Shown one piece after another: positions 1-8,989 of a stretch of DNA of 35,849 nucleotides. Source of the stretch: Rhodoferax sp. (GTDB taxonomy: Bacteria > Pseudomonadota > Gammaproteobacteria > Burkholderiales > Burkholderiaceae_C); assembly GCF_025354435.1 (NCBI RefSeq), contig NZ_JANXMU010000031.1:1-35849 (forward strand). The letters run 5' to 3'. Positions within the stretch are counted from its first letter, which is position 1. The number at the start of each line of letters is the position of its first letter. Under the pieces are notes generated by a model that saw nothing but the letters and a program-made list of their open reading frames with translations, did not search any database and was not told where the DNA came from. The position numbers and the translations under genes are program-made.

Positions 1-1086
1 GTCTAGCCACAGCCCCACATCGTCGGGAAATTCTGCGTTGAGCTGTGCCATGGCTGCCGCTGCGGGCTCAATACGATCGGCAAAACGCAGGGCCGACACT
101 TCGGTACGGCGTGCGGCTGCACTGCGCTGGGTGGCATCCAGTCGCTGCTGCACGATCTGCTCCATTCCGGGAAAGTTCTCTGCTTCTAACTCGGCGTACA
201 TCAGACCGGTTTGGGTGCCGCCATTGCCGGGGTCGGCCGCTAGCGCGCGTTGGTACAGGGCACGGGCCTGCTCGGGTTGGCGCAGAGACATCTGGGCATC
301 GGCAGCGGCATTGAGCGCATAAGCGGGCAGGGGATCGCCCTCGGCCTCCAGGACATTAAATTCGTTCAGTGCCTGCGAGGAGGCCCCACGCGCTTGCAAG
401 CCCACGATGTGGTCTAGTCGCAGCCTGCGGGCGATCGCCATTTGGTTGGCCGCGACGGCCTCGCGGGTCAGCGTGCTGTTTTCGGCGAGCGCTGCATCCA
501 TCGGTGCATAGCGGGCCGGGCTGAAGTCGGTGTCCAGCACGGCTATTGCGGCACGGATGTGCGCGCCGCTCCGGGCCTGCTCGGCAGACCAATCGCGGGT
601 GGGTGCTGCCGGTGGTGCAGGCGGTGCCACCGCCACGGCAAACACCGGGAATTGCTGGGCTTGCAAAGCTATGACCAGGCCTTGGGCGGCATCGGTATCT
701 TGGGCGTGCCTTGCCAGCAGGCACCGGTAGGCGGCTTCCGCCCGCTGGGGTTGGCCGCCGTTGAGGGCCGATTTACCGATGGCCGACACCACGTAATCGG
801 GCACCTTGGCGGTGAAGTTCAGCGCTTGGCTGGCGGCCAGTGCATCCGCGTGCCGGTTGGACCAGCTCAACACGGCGATCCAGTCGTAACGGTAGACGGG
901 GTTGTTGGGGTTCTGCTGTACCAGCCGTTCCAGCATGGGTAAGGCGGCATCGAATCGTCCGGCGCGGGCATTGGTAATGGCCTGCTGGTGGGCATTGGCG
1001 GGTGCCGATGCCGCCTGCGTGCCACATGCAAGTGACGCAATCGCCAAAGCTAAAAATAGCTTTATTTTTGGAGTTTTTGTTTCCAT
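1..1086 (-). CDS. pgaA: PgaA-like poly-beta-1,6-GlcNAc export protein, N-terminal part (cut by window edge)
   Basis: The reading frame is open from an ATG at 1086 (minus strand) to base 1, giving 362 residues without a stop. The first ~25 residues form a signal peptide (Lys-rich start, hydrophobic core, cleavage near TQA-AS). The rest is made of TPR-like helical repeats, for example AGRFDAALPMLERLV at about residue 42, and LRQPEQARALYQRALA at about 270. This is the layout of the periplasmic TPR half of PgaA, whose C-terminal beta-barrel exports poly-N-acetylglucosamine through the outer membrane; the phrases LSWSNRHADALAAS and LDHIVGL resemble that family to my eye. The barrel lies outside the window, so the call is an inference. 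A different TPR protein is the main alternative. It lies downstream of, and on the same strand as, the PEP-CTERM gene but is separated from it by a terminator. Confidence 0.62.
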   Translation of the reverse strand, partial: METKTPKIKLFLALAIASLACGTQAASAPANAHQQAITNARAGRFDAALPMLERLVQQNPNNPVYRYDWIAVLSWSNRHADALAASQALNFTAKVPDYVVSAIGKSALNGGQPQRAEAAYRCLLARHAQDTDAAQGLVIALQAQQFPVFAVAVAPPAPPAAPTRDWSAEQARSGAHIRAAIAVLDTDFSPARYAPMDAALAENSTLTREAVAANQMAIARRLRLDHIVGLQARGASSQALNEFNVLEAEGDPLPAYALNAAADAQMSLRQPEQARALYQRALAADPGNGGTQTGLMYAELEAENFPGMEQIVQQRLDATQRSAAARRTEVSALRFADRIEPAAAAMAQLNAEFPDDVGLWLD

Positions 1087-1200
1087 AAGATCTCATTTCA
1101 GGCCGCTGGAGCGACTCACGATAGCCGTGAAAGTGTGCAGGGTATTAGGGTTACGTTGTATTTTTTTGCTTCGTACGTTACAAAATATATTTAACGTAAG

Positions 1201-1236
1201 AAAAAAATGCGCCCGTCGCACAGAGCGATCGGGCGC
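1201..1236 (-). terminator. Rho-independent terminator after the PEP-CTERM gene
   Basis: Read on the minus strand, GCGCCCG (1230-1236) pairs with CGGGCGC (1209-1215), with an inner TCGC/GCGA stem, and is followed by a run of seven T (1201-1207). It begins 13 bases after the stop of the PEP-CTERM gene and separates it from the pgaA-like gene. Confidence 0.85.
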
Positions 1237-1248
1237 ACTGCGATGGAT

Positions 1249-2193
1249 TTAAGCGGCTGTGCTGGACCCGGTGCGGCGGGTTTTTCGTGAGCCCCAAAGC
1301 CCCAGCAGGCCCAAGCCCATCAAGGCGATGCTGCTGGGTTCGGGCACCTTGTTGTAGAGCACGGTGTCGTCGATCACCGACCAAGCGGAAGCACCGGGGC
1401 CACGCCAGCCGAGGTCGATCACACCCGCTTCTTCGCGGTTGAAATAGCTCAGGTCGATACCGTAGTAGCCCACGCCCAGGTTGACACCGGTGCTGCCGTT
1501 CTCGTTGGCCAGCGAATACATGTCGCGGCCCGGGCTACCCACGACCGAGTTGTGGGCCATCGCCAGGCTGGTGTTGTTGGCGCCCAGCAGGTTGAATAGG
1601 AAACCATCGTCGGCAAATACGCCAAAGTCGTACACGCCTGCCGTGGCCACGTAGATGTAGCCGGTGAAGATTGCCGCGTAGTTTTGCTCCCCGGCGCAGG
1701 CCGTGGTGTTGGCGGTGGCGAGGCTGCAGCCATTGGCTCCGCCAACGATGGGGGCCAGCGCGCGGTCATAGTCGGGGCCCCAGGGGTTGCCGTAGCCGCC
1801 GCTACTGACGGTGTTGTTGTAAATATTGTTGGAGTAGCTGATGGCGCCCACGGTGCTGGCCGTTGCGGTGACGTAGGGGTTGTTGCCTGCGGCTATGGCC
1901 GCAATGTCAGTGGCGGCCCAGATGCCGGAGCCCCAGCTGAAGTTTTTGATTGCATCGGTCTGGCCATAGCGGCTGGAGCCGGGATCTGTTTCGGTATAGC
2001 TGTAGTCGCTGAAATGGGCGCTGTTGTCAACTTTGTACCAGGTGCCTGCCAGACCTGCACCAGTGCCGGTGGGCGCGGAGCCTATGTTCAGGGGGTCTAG
2101 AGTAGGAATGGCGTGGGCGGCGCTGGAGAAAACCAGTCCCGCACCCACGCAGACTGCGGTCAGGCTGAGCTTTTTAAAAGTAAGTGTGTTCAT
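1249..2193 (-). CDS. PEP-CTERM sorting domain protein with PA14-like region
   Basis: A 314-residue secreted protein. Residues 1-28 are a signal peptide ending SSAAHA. The middle part (about 165-255) contains TGYIYVATAGVYDFGVFADD, which resembles the PA14/GLEYA beta-barrel often used in carbohydrate or adhesion binding. The C-terminus (about 284-308) is a classic PEP-CTERM signal: VPEPSS, a hydrophobic stretch, then a basic tail RKTRR. Proteins of this class are sorted by exosortase (XrtA type) to the surface or extracellular matrix, usually in bacteria that make exopolysaccharide, which fits the PgaA-like neighbour. Glycine, serine and asparagine are abundant, typical for the family. A good Shine-Dalgarno AAGGGA (2203-2208) supports the start. 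The ligand is unknown. Confidence 0.85.
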   Translation of the reverse strand: MNTLTFKKLSLTAVCVGAGLVFSSAAHAIPTLDPLNIGSAPTGTGAGLAGTWYKVDNSAHFSDYSYTETDPGSSRYGQTDAIKNFSWGSGIWAATDIAAIAAGNNPYVTATASTVGAISYSNNIYNNTVSSGGYGNPWGPDYDRALAPIVGGANGCSLATANTTACAGEQNYAAIFTGYIYVATAGVYDFGVFADDGFLFNLLGANNTSLAMAHNSVVGSPGRDMYSLANENGSTGVNLGVGYYGIDLSYFNREEAGVIDLGWRGPGASAWSVIDDTVLYNKVPEPSSIALMGLGLLGLWGSRKTRRTGSSTAA

Positions 2194-2232
2194 GGCATTG
2201 GATCCCTTATGTAGATAAATTTTGTATGCAAT

Positions 2233-2260
2233 GAATTATCTTTTATTTGAAAAAATGCAA
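2233..2260 (-). promoter_or_regulatory. Candidate promoter of the PEP-CTERM gene
   Basis: On the minus strand TTGCAT (2255-2260) and TAATTC (2233-2238) are spaced by 16 bases in an AT-rich stretch about 40 bases upstream of the start codon. The match to sigma-70 consensus is moderate only. The 2194-2399 interval is a divergent promoter region shared with uvrA. Confidence 0.3.
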
Positions 2261-2399
2261 TGTGCTGTACTTCACGACGGGTGTTGTTTTGTAGGCAGTC
2301 CATGGCGTGTTCGTGATCAAGTGCCCAATAACCCCAGGTTTCAGGCGCTGGCATGCCCTCCCTACAATGGTTCGCCTTACCCCCCAGAGCACTGCACTT

Positions 2400-5300
2400 A
2401 TGACCCAGGGAACCATCCGCATCCGCGGAGCGCGCCAGCACAATCTCAAGAATTTGGACCTGGATATCCGCACCGGCGAGCTCACGGTGGTGACCGGCCC
2501 CAGCGGGTCTGGCAAGTCCAGCTTGGTGTTTGACACCCTGTTTGCCGAAGGGCAGCGCCGCTACGTGGAGACCTTCTCGGCCTACGCACGCCAGTTCCTG
2601 GACCGCATGGACAAACCCGCCGTGGACAAGGTCGAAGGCGTGCCCCCGGCGATTGCCATCGACCAGACCAACCCGGTGCGCTCCAGCCGCTCCACGGTCG
2701 GCACCATGACCGAGCTGAACGACCACTTGAAGCTGCTGTACGCCCGCGCCGGGTCGTTGTTTGACAGCAAAACCGCCTTGCCCGTGCGGCACGACACGCC
2801 CGAGAGCATCTACGCCGAGCTGTGCGAACGCGCGGCTGCGGCGCAGGACCCGCGGCTCGTTCTGACTTTCCCCGTCGAGCTGCCCGGCAACATCAGCGCC
2901 GAAGAAGTAGCGCAATGGCTGTCGGCTAGCGGCTTCACCCGGGTGCAGGCCGAGCGTGAGGTGGCGGTGGAGACCCCTGCCACGCCCGCCAAATCCAGCA
3001 AGAAAGCCGTGCTCGCCCCCACCACCCGCAAGGTGTTGGACGTGGTGGCCGACCGCTTTCGCATCGCGGGTACCGAAAAATCCCGTGCGCTGGAAGCCAT
3101 CGAAGTTGCGCTGAAACGGGGAGGAGGGCGTGTCAATGTTTACGTGCTGTCGGCGGATGAAGCCGTGGAGCCGTTGCTGTGGAAGTTCTCCACCGGTCTG
3201 CACTGTGCCGAGAGCGATGTGCGCTACACCGACCCGATTCCGTCGATGTTCTCCTTCAACTCACCGGTGGGTGCCTGCGAAACCTGCAAGGGCTTTGGCC
3301 GCGTGATTGGTGTGGACTACGGCCTGGTCATCCCTAACGACAAGCTGACGCTGCGCGCCGGGGCCATCAAGCCGATGCAGACCCCTGCCTGGCAGGAATG
3401 CCAGGACGACCTGATGCGCCATGCCGAGGCCGCTGGCATCCCGCGCGACACGCCGTACTACAAGCTCACCCCCGAGCACCAGCACTGGGTCGTCAACGGC
3501 TCTCCCAACTGGAACGGCAAGTGGAACCAGCACTGGTTTGGCGTGAAGCGCTTCTTTGAGTACCTGGAGACCAAGTCTTACAAGATGCACATCCGGGTGC
3601 TGCTGTCCAAGTACCGCAGCTACACCACCTGCCCGGCCTGCGAGGGCGCGCGCCTCAAGACCGAAAGCCTGCTGTGGCGGCTCGGCAGCGTGGACGATGC
3701 CAACACGGTGCTGGAGCCCGCCAAGCGCCACCTGCCCCAGGGCGTATCTTGGAGCCGCACCCAGCTGCAAGCCTTGCCCGGCCTGTGTCTGCACGACCTG
3801 ATGCTTTTGCCCATCGACCGGCTGCGCCGCTTCTTTGATTTGCAAGCCGACCGCATCCTGGGCGGCCGTGCGGAGCGGGGTGGCAAAGGCGGTGGCGACG
3901 AGCAGGCGCTCAAGCTGCTGCTGGACGAAATCACCACCCGCCTCAAGTACCTGTGCGACGTGGGCATTGGCTACCTGACGCTGGACCGGCAAAGCCGCAC
4001 CCTCAGCGGCGGCGAGGTGCAGCGCATCAACCTCACCACCGCGCTGGGCACCTCGCTGGTCAACACTCTGTTTGTGCTGGACGAGCCCAGTATCGGCCTG
4101 CACCCGCGCGACATGCACCGCATCATCGAGGCCATGCAGCGCCTGCGCGACGCGGGCAACACCCTGGTGGTGGTGGAGCACGACCCGGCGGTGATGTTGG
4201 CGGCAGACCGCATGATCGACATGGGCCCTGGCCCCGGCGAGCGCGGTGGGCAGATCGTCTTTGACGGCACCACCGACGACCTGCGCCGCGCCGACACCCT
4301 GACCGGTGCCTACCTGGGTGGCCGCAAGACCATCGGCATGGGCTTCAAAAAACTGGTGACCGACAGCACGCCCCGCCTGGTGCTGGAAGGCGCGCGCGAG
4401 CACAACCTGCAAAACGTGTCGGTCGAATTCCCCTTGCAGCGCCTGGTGTGCATCACGGGTGTCAGCGGTTCCGGCAAGTCCACGCTGATCCAGGACGTGC
4501 TGGCCCCGGCCCTGCTGCGCCACTTTGGCAAAGCCACGGATACCCCCGGCCTGCATGACCGCCTGCTGGGTGCCGACTTTTTGAGCGACGTGGTGTTTGT
4601 CGACCAGTCTCCCATTGGCAAAACCGCCCGCTCCAACCCCGCCAGCTACGTGGGGGCCTGGGATGCCATCCGCGAGATCTTTGCCAACGCACCCGCATCG
4701 CGCCAGCGTGGCTACACCGCCAGCAAGTTCAGCTTCAACAGCGGCGATGGCCGTTGCCCTACTTGCGGCGGCTCGGGCTTTGAGCATGTGGAAATGCAGT
4801 TCTTGAGCGACGTGTACCTGCGCTGCCCGGACTGCGACGGCAAACGCTACCGTCCCGAAGTGCTAGAGGTGACCATCGAACGCCGCGCCGTGCAAGATGC
4901 CCGGCTGGTGGCCTTGAACGTGGCCGATGTGCTGAACCTGACGGTCAGCGAGGCTGCTATTATTTTTGAAGGTGACCGTGATGTGTTACGGGCGCTGCAG
5001 CCGATTGTGGATGTAGGCCTGGAATACGTGAAGTTGGGCCAGCCCGTGCCCACGCTGTCCGGCGGCGAAGCCCAGCGCCTCAAGCTTGCGGGCTTTTTGG
5101 CCGAGGCCGCCAAAAGTAGCAACCGCCAGCCGCTGGCCAAAAAAGGTACGCTGTTTCTGTTCGACGAGCCCACCACCGGCCTCCACTTTGACGACATTGC
5201 CAAGCTGATGCGGGCACTGCGCAAGCTGCTGGACGCAGGCCATTCCATGGTGGTGATCGAGCACAACCTCGACGTGATCCGCGCCAGCGATTGGCTGATC

Positions 5301-8300
5301 GACATGGGCCCCGAAGGCGGCTATGGCGGCGGCCTGGTCGTGGCCGAGGGCAAGCCCGAGGACGTGCGCCACCACCCCACGTCGCACACCGGTGCGGCCC
5401 TGCGCGAGTACGAATCGACCCTGGGGTTGGGCGTGCAACTGGCCCGCGAAATGTCGCCCGCCTGGGCCAACAAGGTGGCCAAGCTGGTGCCGCCCAACGC
5501 CATCCAGATCGTCAACGCCAAAGAGCACAACCTCAAGTCGCTCAGCGTGGACATTCCGCGCGGCCAGTTCAATGTGGTGACCGGTGTGAGCGGCTCCGGC
5601 AAGTCCACGCTGGCCTTCGACATTCTGTTCAACGAGGGCCAGCGCCGCTACCTGGAGTCGCTCAACGCTTACGCCCGCAGCATCGTGCAGCCCGCAGGTC
5701 GGCCCGAGGTGGACGCGGTCTACGGCATCCCGCCGACAGTGGCCATCGAGCAGCGCCTGAGCCGGGGCGGGCGCAAGTCCACCGTGGGCACCACCACCGA
5801 GGTCTGGCACTTTCTGCGCCTGCTGTATGTCAAGCTGGGCACGCAGCACTGCATCCACGACGGCACCGCGGTACAGCCGCAAACGCCGGACAGCATTGCT
5901 GCGCAGTTACTCAAAACCTTCCGCGGCCAGCACATCGGCCTGATGGCCCCGCTGGTGCTGAACCGCAAGGGCGTGTACACCGAGCTGGCCGACTGGGCCC
6001 GGCCCCGCAACTACACCCATCTGCGGGTGGATGGCGACTTTTTGCCGACCACCAACTTCCCGCGCATCGACCGCTTCAAGGAGCACACCGTCGAGCTGCC
6101 GGTGCTGAGCCTGGATGTGCACCCCGGCAGCGAAGCCCGCCTGCGCGAGGGCCTGATGACCGCGCTGGAGCACGGCAAGGGCGTGGTGCACGTGCTGACC
6201 CACATCGACGGGCTCAAGGCCGCGATGGACGCGGGCGAGCCCACCGCCCATATCGGCAAGGTGATGGTGTTTTCCACCAAGCGCGCCTGCCCGGTGTGCA
6301 GCACCAGCTATGCCGAGCTGGACCCGCGCCTGTTCAGCTACAACAGCAAGCACGGCTGGTGTCCCGACTGCGTGGGCACGGGCGTGAAGCTCACCCGCGA
6401 CCAGCGGGCCGTGTTCGACGACTCGGTGCGCGGCGACGACGCCGGGGGCCGCGAGCAAACCTTTGCCGAGCCCGAGGTGGAGGACCTGCACGACGTGGCC
6501 TGCCCGACCTGCCAGGGCACCCGCCTGAACGCCACCGCCCGCGCCGTGCGCTTTGCCGGGGTGGGCATTACCGACCTGGCCCGCCTCAGCGTGAGCGATA
6601 TCCGCGTGTGGGTGCAAGCCCTGCAGGTGGCCGGGCAGATGAGCCAGCGCGAGGCCGACATTGCCCGCGACCTGGTGCCCGAGATCCAGAGTCGCCTGGA
6701 GTTTCTGGAAGAGGTGGGCCTGGGCTATTTGACCCTGGACCGGGGCGCGCCCACCCTGAGCGGTGGCGAAGCCCAGCGCATCCGCCTGGCCGCACAGCTG
6801 GGCAGCAATCTGCAAGGCGTGTGCTACATCCTGGACGAGCCCACCATTGGCCTGCACGCCCGGGACAACCACATCCTGCTCAACGCCCTGCACACCCTCA
6901 GCAGCAAGGGCAATACCCTGGTGGTGGTGGAGCACGACGAAGACACTATCCGCCGCGCCGACCACATCATCGACATCGGCCCAAGCGCGGGCAAGCGCGG
7001 CGGGCGGCTGGTGGCGCAGGGCAGCGTGGCCGACATTTCGGGCGCGGCAGAGTCCGTCACCGGCCGCTACCTGCTGCACGCCATGCGCCACCCGCTGCAG
7101 GCACGGCGCGCCGTGGACGCGTTTGACGCAGCAGCGGTGGCGCTGCCAGTGGCCGATCTGCCCTACGTGGCCCCCACGGCCAAGAGCAAAGCGGCGGCCA
7201 AAAAGAAGGCGGCGGCAGAGCCCGAAGCCGTGGTGGTGGCCGAGCCTTTGCAATGGCTGGTCGTCACCGGTGCCACCCTGCACAACCTGCAAAACGTCAC
7301 CGCCTATGTGCCCTTGAAACGCCTGGTGGCCGTCACCGGGGTCAGCGGCTCTGGCAAGTCCACGCTGGCGCGCGACGTGCTGCTGGCCAACGTGCAAACG
7401 GCGGTCATCCAGCGCAGCACCAAGGCCGGGCGCGAGAGTTGGGCCGCAGGCCAACACGCGCCCTGGCTGGGCTGTGCCGACGTGGCCGGTTTCGCCGCCA
7501 TCGACCGCGTGCTGGAAGTGGACCAAACCCCCATCGGCAAGACCCCGCGCAGCTGCCCCGCCACCTACATCGGCTTCTGGGACACCATCCGCAAGCTGTT
7601 TGCCGAGACGCTGGAAGCCCGGGCCCGCGGCTACGGCCCGGCGCGCTTCTCGTTCAACACCGGCGAAGGCCGCTGCCCGAGTTGTGAAGGCCAGGGTTTG
7701 CGCACCATCGCCATGAGCTTCATGCCCGATGTGAAGGTGAAGTGCGAAACCTGCCATGGCGCACGCTTCAACCCCGAGACGCTGACCGTCACCTGGCGCG
7801 GCAAAAGTATCGGCGACGTGCTGCAAATGGAGGTGGACGAAGCCGTCGATTTCTTTGCCGTGATGCCCGTCATCGCCTACCCGCTGCAACTGCTGAAAGA
7901 CGTGGGCTTGGGCTACCTGACCATCGGCCAGCCGTCCCCCACACTCAGCGGTGGTGAGGCCCAGCGCATCAAGCTGGTGACCGAACTGGCCAAGGTGCGC
8001 GACGACATCACCAAACGCGGCCAAAAAGCCCCGCACACCCTGTACGTGCTGGACGAGCCCACTGTTGGCCTGCACATGGCCGACGTGGAAAAACTCATCC
8101 GCGTGCTGCACCGCCTGGTCGATGGCGGCCACAGCGTAGTGGTCATCGAGCACGACCTGGACGTGATCGCCGAAGCCGACTGGGTCATCGACCTGGGGCC
8201 GGACGGCGGCAACGGCGGGGGCCGCATCGTGGCGGCGGCTGCGCCGGAGGCGGTGGTGGCCTTGGGTACGGCGACGGGTGTGGCGTTGCAGCCGGTGCTG

Positions 8301-8309
8301 GCGCGGTGA
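2400..8309 (+). CDS. uvrA: Double-length excinuclease ABC subunit UvrA (fused tandem UvrA)
   Basis: A 1969-residue protein, about twice the usual ~940 residues of UvrA, made of two UvrA-like halves. UvrA is the damage-sensing ABC ATPase of nucleotide excision repair and loads UvrB on lesions. Four nucleotide-binding sites are visible: Walker A motifs GPSGSGKS (~33), GVSGSGKST (~687), GVSGSGKST (~1062) and GVSGSGKST (~1647), each paired with an LSGGE signature (~535, ~887, ~1453, ~1849) and a DEP Walker B. CxxC zinc-module pairs occur at CETC, CPAC, CPTC, CPDC, CPVC, CPSC and others. A Lys/Ala-rich linker (nt ~7180-7240) precedes the fourth site. The frame is open from 2307, but the start at 2400 (MTQGTIRIRGARQHN) fits the family; TACAAT at 2363-2368 may be its -10 box, giving a short leader. 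Large double UvrA proteins are, to my knowledge, known in Burkholderiales; whether it replaces a normal UvrA here cannot be seen. Confidence 0.93.
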   Translation: MTQGTIRIRGARQHNLKNLDLDIRTGELTVVTGPSGSGKSSLVFDTLFAEGQRRYVETFSAYARQFLDRMDKPAVDKVEGVPPAIAIDQTNPVRSSRSTVGTMTELNDHLKLLYARAGSLFDSKTALPVRHDTPESIYAELCERAAAAQDPRLVLTFPVELPGNISAEEVAQWLSASGFTRVQAEREVAVETPATPAKSSKKAVLAPTTRKVLDVVADRFRIAGTEKSRALEAIEVALKRGGGRVNVYVLSADEAVEPLLWKFSTGLHCAESDVRYTDPIPSMFSFNSPVGACETCKGFGRVIGVDYGLVIPNDKLTLRAGAIKPMQTPAWQECQDDLMRHAEAAGIPRDTPYYKLTPEHQHWVVNGSPNWNGKWNQHWFGVKRFFEYLETKSYKMHIRVLLSKYRSYTTCPACEGARLKTESLLWRLGSVDDANTVLEPAKRHLPQGVSWSRTQLQALPGLCLHDLMLLPIDRLRRFFDLQADRILGGRAERGGKGGGDEQALKLLLDEITTRLKYLCDVGIGYLTLDRQSRTLSGGEVQRINLTTALGTSLVNTLFVLDEPSIGLHPRDMHRIIEAMQRLRDAGNTLVVVEHDPAVMLAADRMIDMGPGPGERGGQIVFDGTTDDLRRADTLTGAYLGGRKTIGMGFKKLVTDSTPRLVLEGAREHNLQNVSVEFPLQRLVCITGVSGSGKSTLIQDVLAPALLRHFGKATDTPGLHDRLLGADFLSDVVFVDQSPIGKTARSNPASYVGAWDAIREIFANAPASRQRGYTASKFSFNSGDGRCPTCGGSGFEHVEMQFLSDVYLRCPDCDGKRYRPEVLEVTIERRAVQDARLVALNVADVLNLTVSEAAIIFEGDRDVLRALQPIVDVGLEYVKLGQPVPTLSGGEAQRLKLAGFLAEAAKSSNRQPLAKKGTLFLFDEPTTGLHFDDIAKLMRALRKLLDAGHSMVVIEHNLDVIRASDWLIDMGPEGGYGGGLVVAEGKPEDVRHHPTSHTGAALREYESTLGLGVQLAREMSPAWANKVAKLVPPNAIQIVNAKEHNLKSLSVDIPRGQFNVVTGVSGSGKSTLAFDILFNEGQRRYLESLNAYARSIVQPAGRPEVDAVYGIPPTVAIEQRLSRGGRKSTVGTTTEVWHFLRLLYVKLGTQHCIHDGTAVQPQTPDSIAAQLLKTFRGQHIGLMAPLVLNRKGVYTELADWARPRNYTHLRVDGDFLPTTNFPRIDRFKEHTVELPVLSLDVHPGSEARLREGLMTALEHGKGVVHVLTHIDGLKAAMDAGEPTAHIGKVMVFSTKRACPVCSTSYAELDPRLFSYNSKHGWCPDCVGTGVKLTRDQRAVFDDSVRGDDAGGREQTFAEPEVEDLHDVACPTCQGTRLNATARAVRFAGVGITDLARLSVSDIRVWVQALQVAGQMSQREADIARDLVPEIQSRLEFLEEVGLGYLTLDRGAPTLSGGEAQRIRLAAQLGSNLQGVCYILDEPTIGLHARDNHILLNALHTLSSKGNTLVVVEHDEDTIRRADHIIDIGPSAGKRGGRLVAQGSVADISGAAESVTGRYLLHAMRHPLQARRAVDAFDAAAVALPVADLPYVAPTAKSKAAAKKKAAAEPEAVVVAEPLQWLVVTGATLHNLQNVTAYVPLKRLVAVTGVSGSGKSTLARDVLLANVQTAVIQRSTKAGRESWAAGQHAPWLGCADVAGFAAIDRVLEVDQTPIGKTPRSCPATYIGFWDTIRKLFAETLEARARGYGPARFSFNTGEGRCPSCEGQGLRTIAMSFMPDVKVKCETCHGARFNPETLTVTWRGKSIGDVLQMEVDEAVDFFAVMPVIAYPLQLLKDVGLGYLTIGQPSPTLSGGEAQRIKLVTELAKVRDDITKRGQKAPHTLYVLDEPTVGLHMADVEKLIRVLHRLVDGGHSVVVIEHDLDVIAEADWVIDLGPDGGNGGGRIVAAAAPEAVVALGTATGVALQPVLAR

Positions 8310-8317
8310 ATGTTGAT

Positions 8318-8372
8318 GCTATTTAAAGAATAGCTGCTGGTGTAGGTGCTACCTGCGCTAGCGGCCTATTTT
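8318..8372 (+). repeat. Dispersed ~55-bp repeat, copy A
   Basis: Begins GCTATTTAAAGAATAGCT, a small hairpin, continues with GTAGGT and GCGCTAGCGGCC and ends TATTTT. It fills the gap between the convergent uvrA and lrp genes. It aligns with copies at 11119-11172 and 19675-19729 (minus); A and B share about two thirds of bases over the whole length. Confidence 0.7.
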
Positions 8373-8380
8373 CTTTAAAT

Positions 8381-8869
8381 TTATGTATCGACCACGGGCA
8401 ACTGGCTGGATGCCTTGATCTCCCGCAGCGCCAGGCTGGAATGGATCAGGCTCACGCCTGGCATGCTGCGCAGCACGGTTTCCACGAAATCGCTATAGGC
8501 ATCCAGGCTGGGGGCGACTACCTGCAGCAGGTAGTCGGCCTGGCCGGTGACCTTGTGGCAGCTCAGCACCTCGGGGCGCTGCTGGATGGCTTCTTCGAAG
8601 TGCTGCACCGATGCGCCGGTGACCACGCCGAAGGTCAGCTGCACAAAGGCCAGGATGTCCAGCCCGAGCTTGCGGCGGTCCAGGTTGGCCTGGTAGCCGG
8701 TGATGAAGCCCGTGTCTTCCAGCCGCTTCAGCCTGCGCCAGCAGGGCGTGACGCTGAGCGCGACTTGTTCCGCCAACTGTGGGGTGGACAATGTGCCGTC
8801 TTTTTGCAAGAGCCGCAAAATAGTGCGGTCTGTGCTGTCTAGTGTGTATGTTGAGGTGATCGTACCCAT
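8381..8869 (-). CDS. Lrp/AsnC family transcriptional regulator
   Basis: A 162-residue protein. The N-terminal winged helix-turn-helix includes LDSTDRTILRLLQKDG and the recognition region TPCWRRLKRLEDTGFI (~40-58). The C-terminal RAM/AsnC ligand-binding domain includes VTGQADYLLQVVAPSLDAY (~105-123). Such proteins form octamers and respond to amino acids or related small molecules. The start at 8869 (MGTITSTYTLDS) was chosen over an in-frame upstream start at 8902, which would add 11 residues outside the conserved domain. It is divergent from the deacetylase gene at 8990, so it probably controls that gene and itself; the effector is unknown. Confidence 0.9.
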   Translation of the reverse strand: MGTITSTYTLDSTDRTILRLLQKDGTLSTPQLAEQVALSVTPCWRRLKRLEDTGFITGYQANLDRRKLGLDILAFVQLTFGVVTGASVQHFEEAIQQRPEVLSCHKVTGQADYLLQVVAPSLDAYSDFVETVLRSMPGVSLIHSSLALREIKASSQLPVVDT

Positions 8870-8878
8870 GGGTGGCCT

Positions 8879-8894
8879 TGAAATGCGGTTTTCA
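8879..8894. promoter_or_regulatory. Candidate operator dyad between lrp and deacetylase genes
   Basis: TGAAA (8879-8883) and TTTCA (8890-8894) form a perfect inverted repeat with a 6-base spacer in the 120-bp divergent gap, just upstream of the lrp start. Its size and place suit an Lrp/AsnC site, but this rests on one small dyad only. Confidence 0.35.
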
Positions 8895-8989
8895 TTGCGC
8901 ATGGTAGTCCTGGGCTGGGCGATAAAGCAAAGCTATTTCAGCGGCCAGGCGGCATACTTTGGGCTCCACCGCATGGAAAGAATGTCCGC

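Noticed and set aside
1041-1080. GCTAAAAATAGC hairpin in the pgaA-like signal peptide
   Set aside because: Shares only the short hairpin with the repeat family and lacks the GTAGGT and GGCYTATTTT blocks.
4948-5010. AT-rich patch in uvrA (GCTATTATTTTTGAA) resembling the dispersed repeat
   Set aside because: Only the first block and a GCGCT match; the encoded residues fit UvrA length, so chance similarity is likely.
5907-8153. 748-residue open frame antisense to uvrA
   Set aside because: A shadow of the GC-rich uvrA codons; His/Gln/Ala-rich without any domain, and the plus strand carries clear UvrA motifs.
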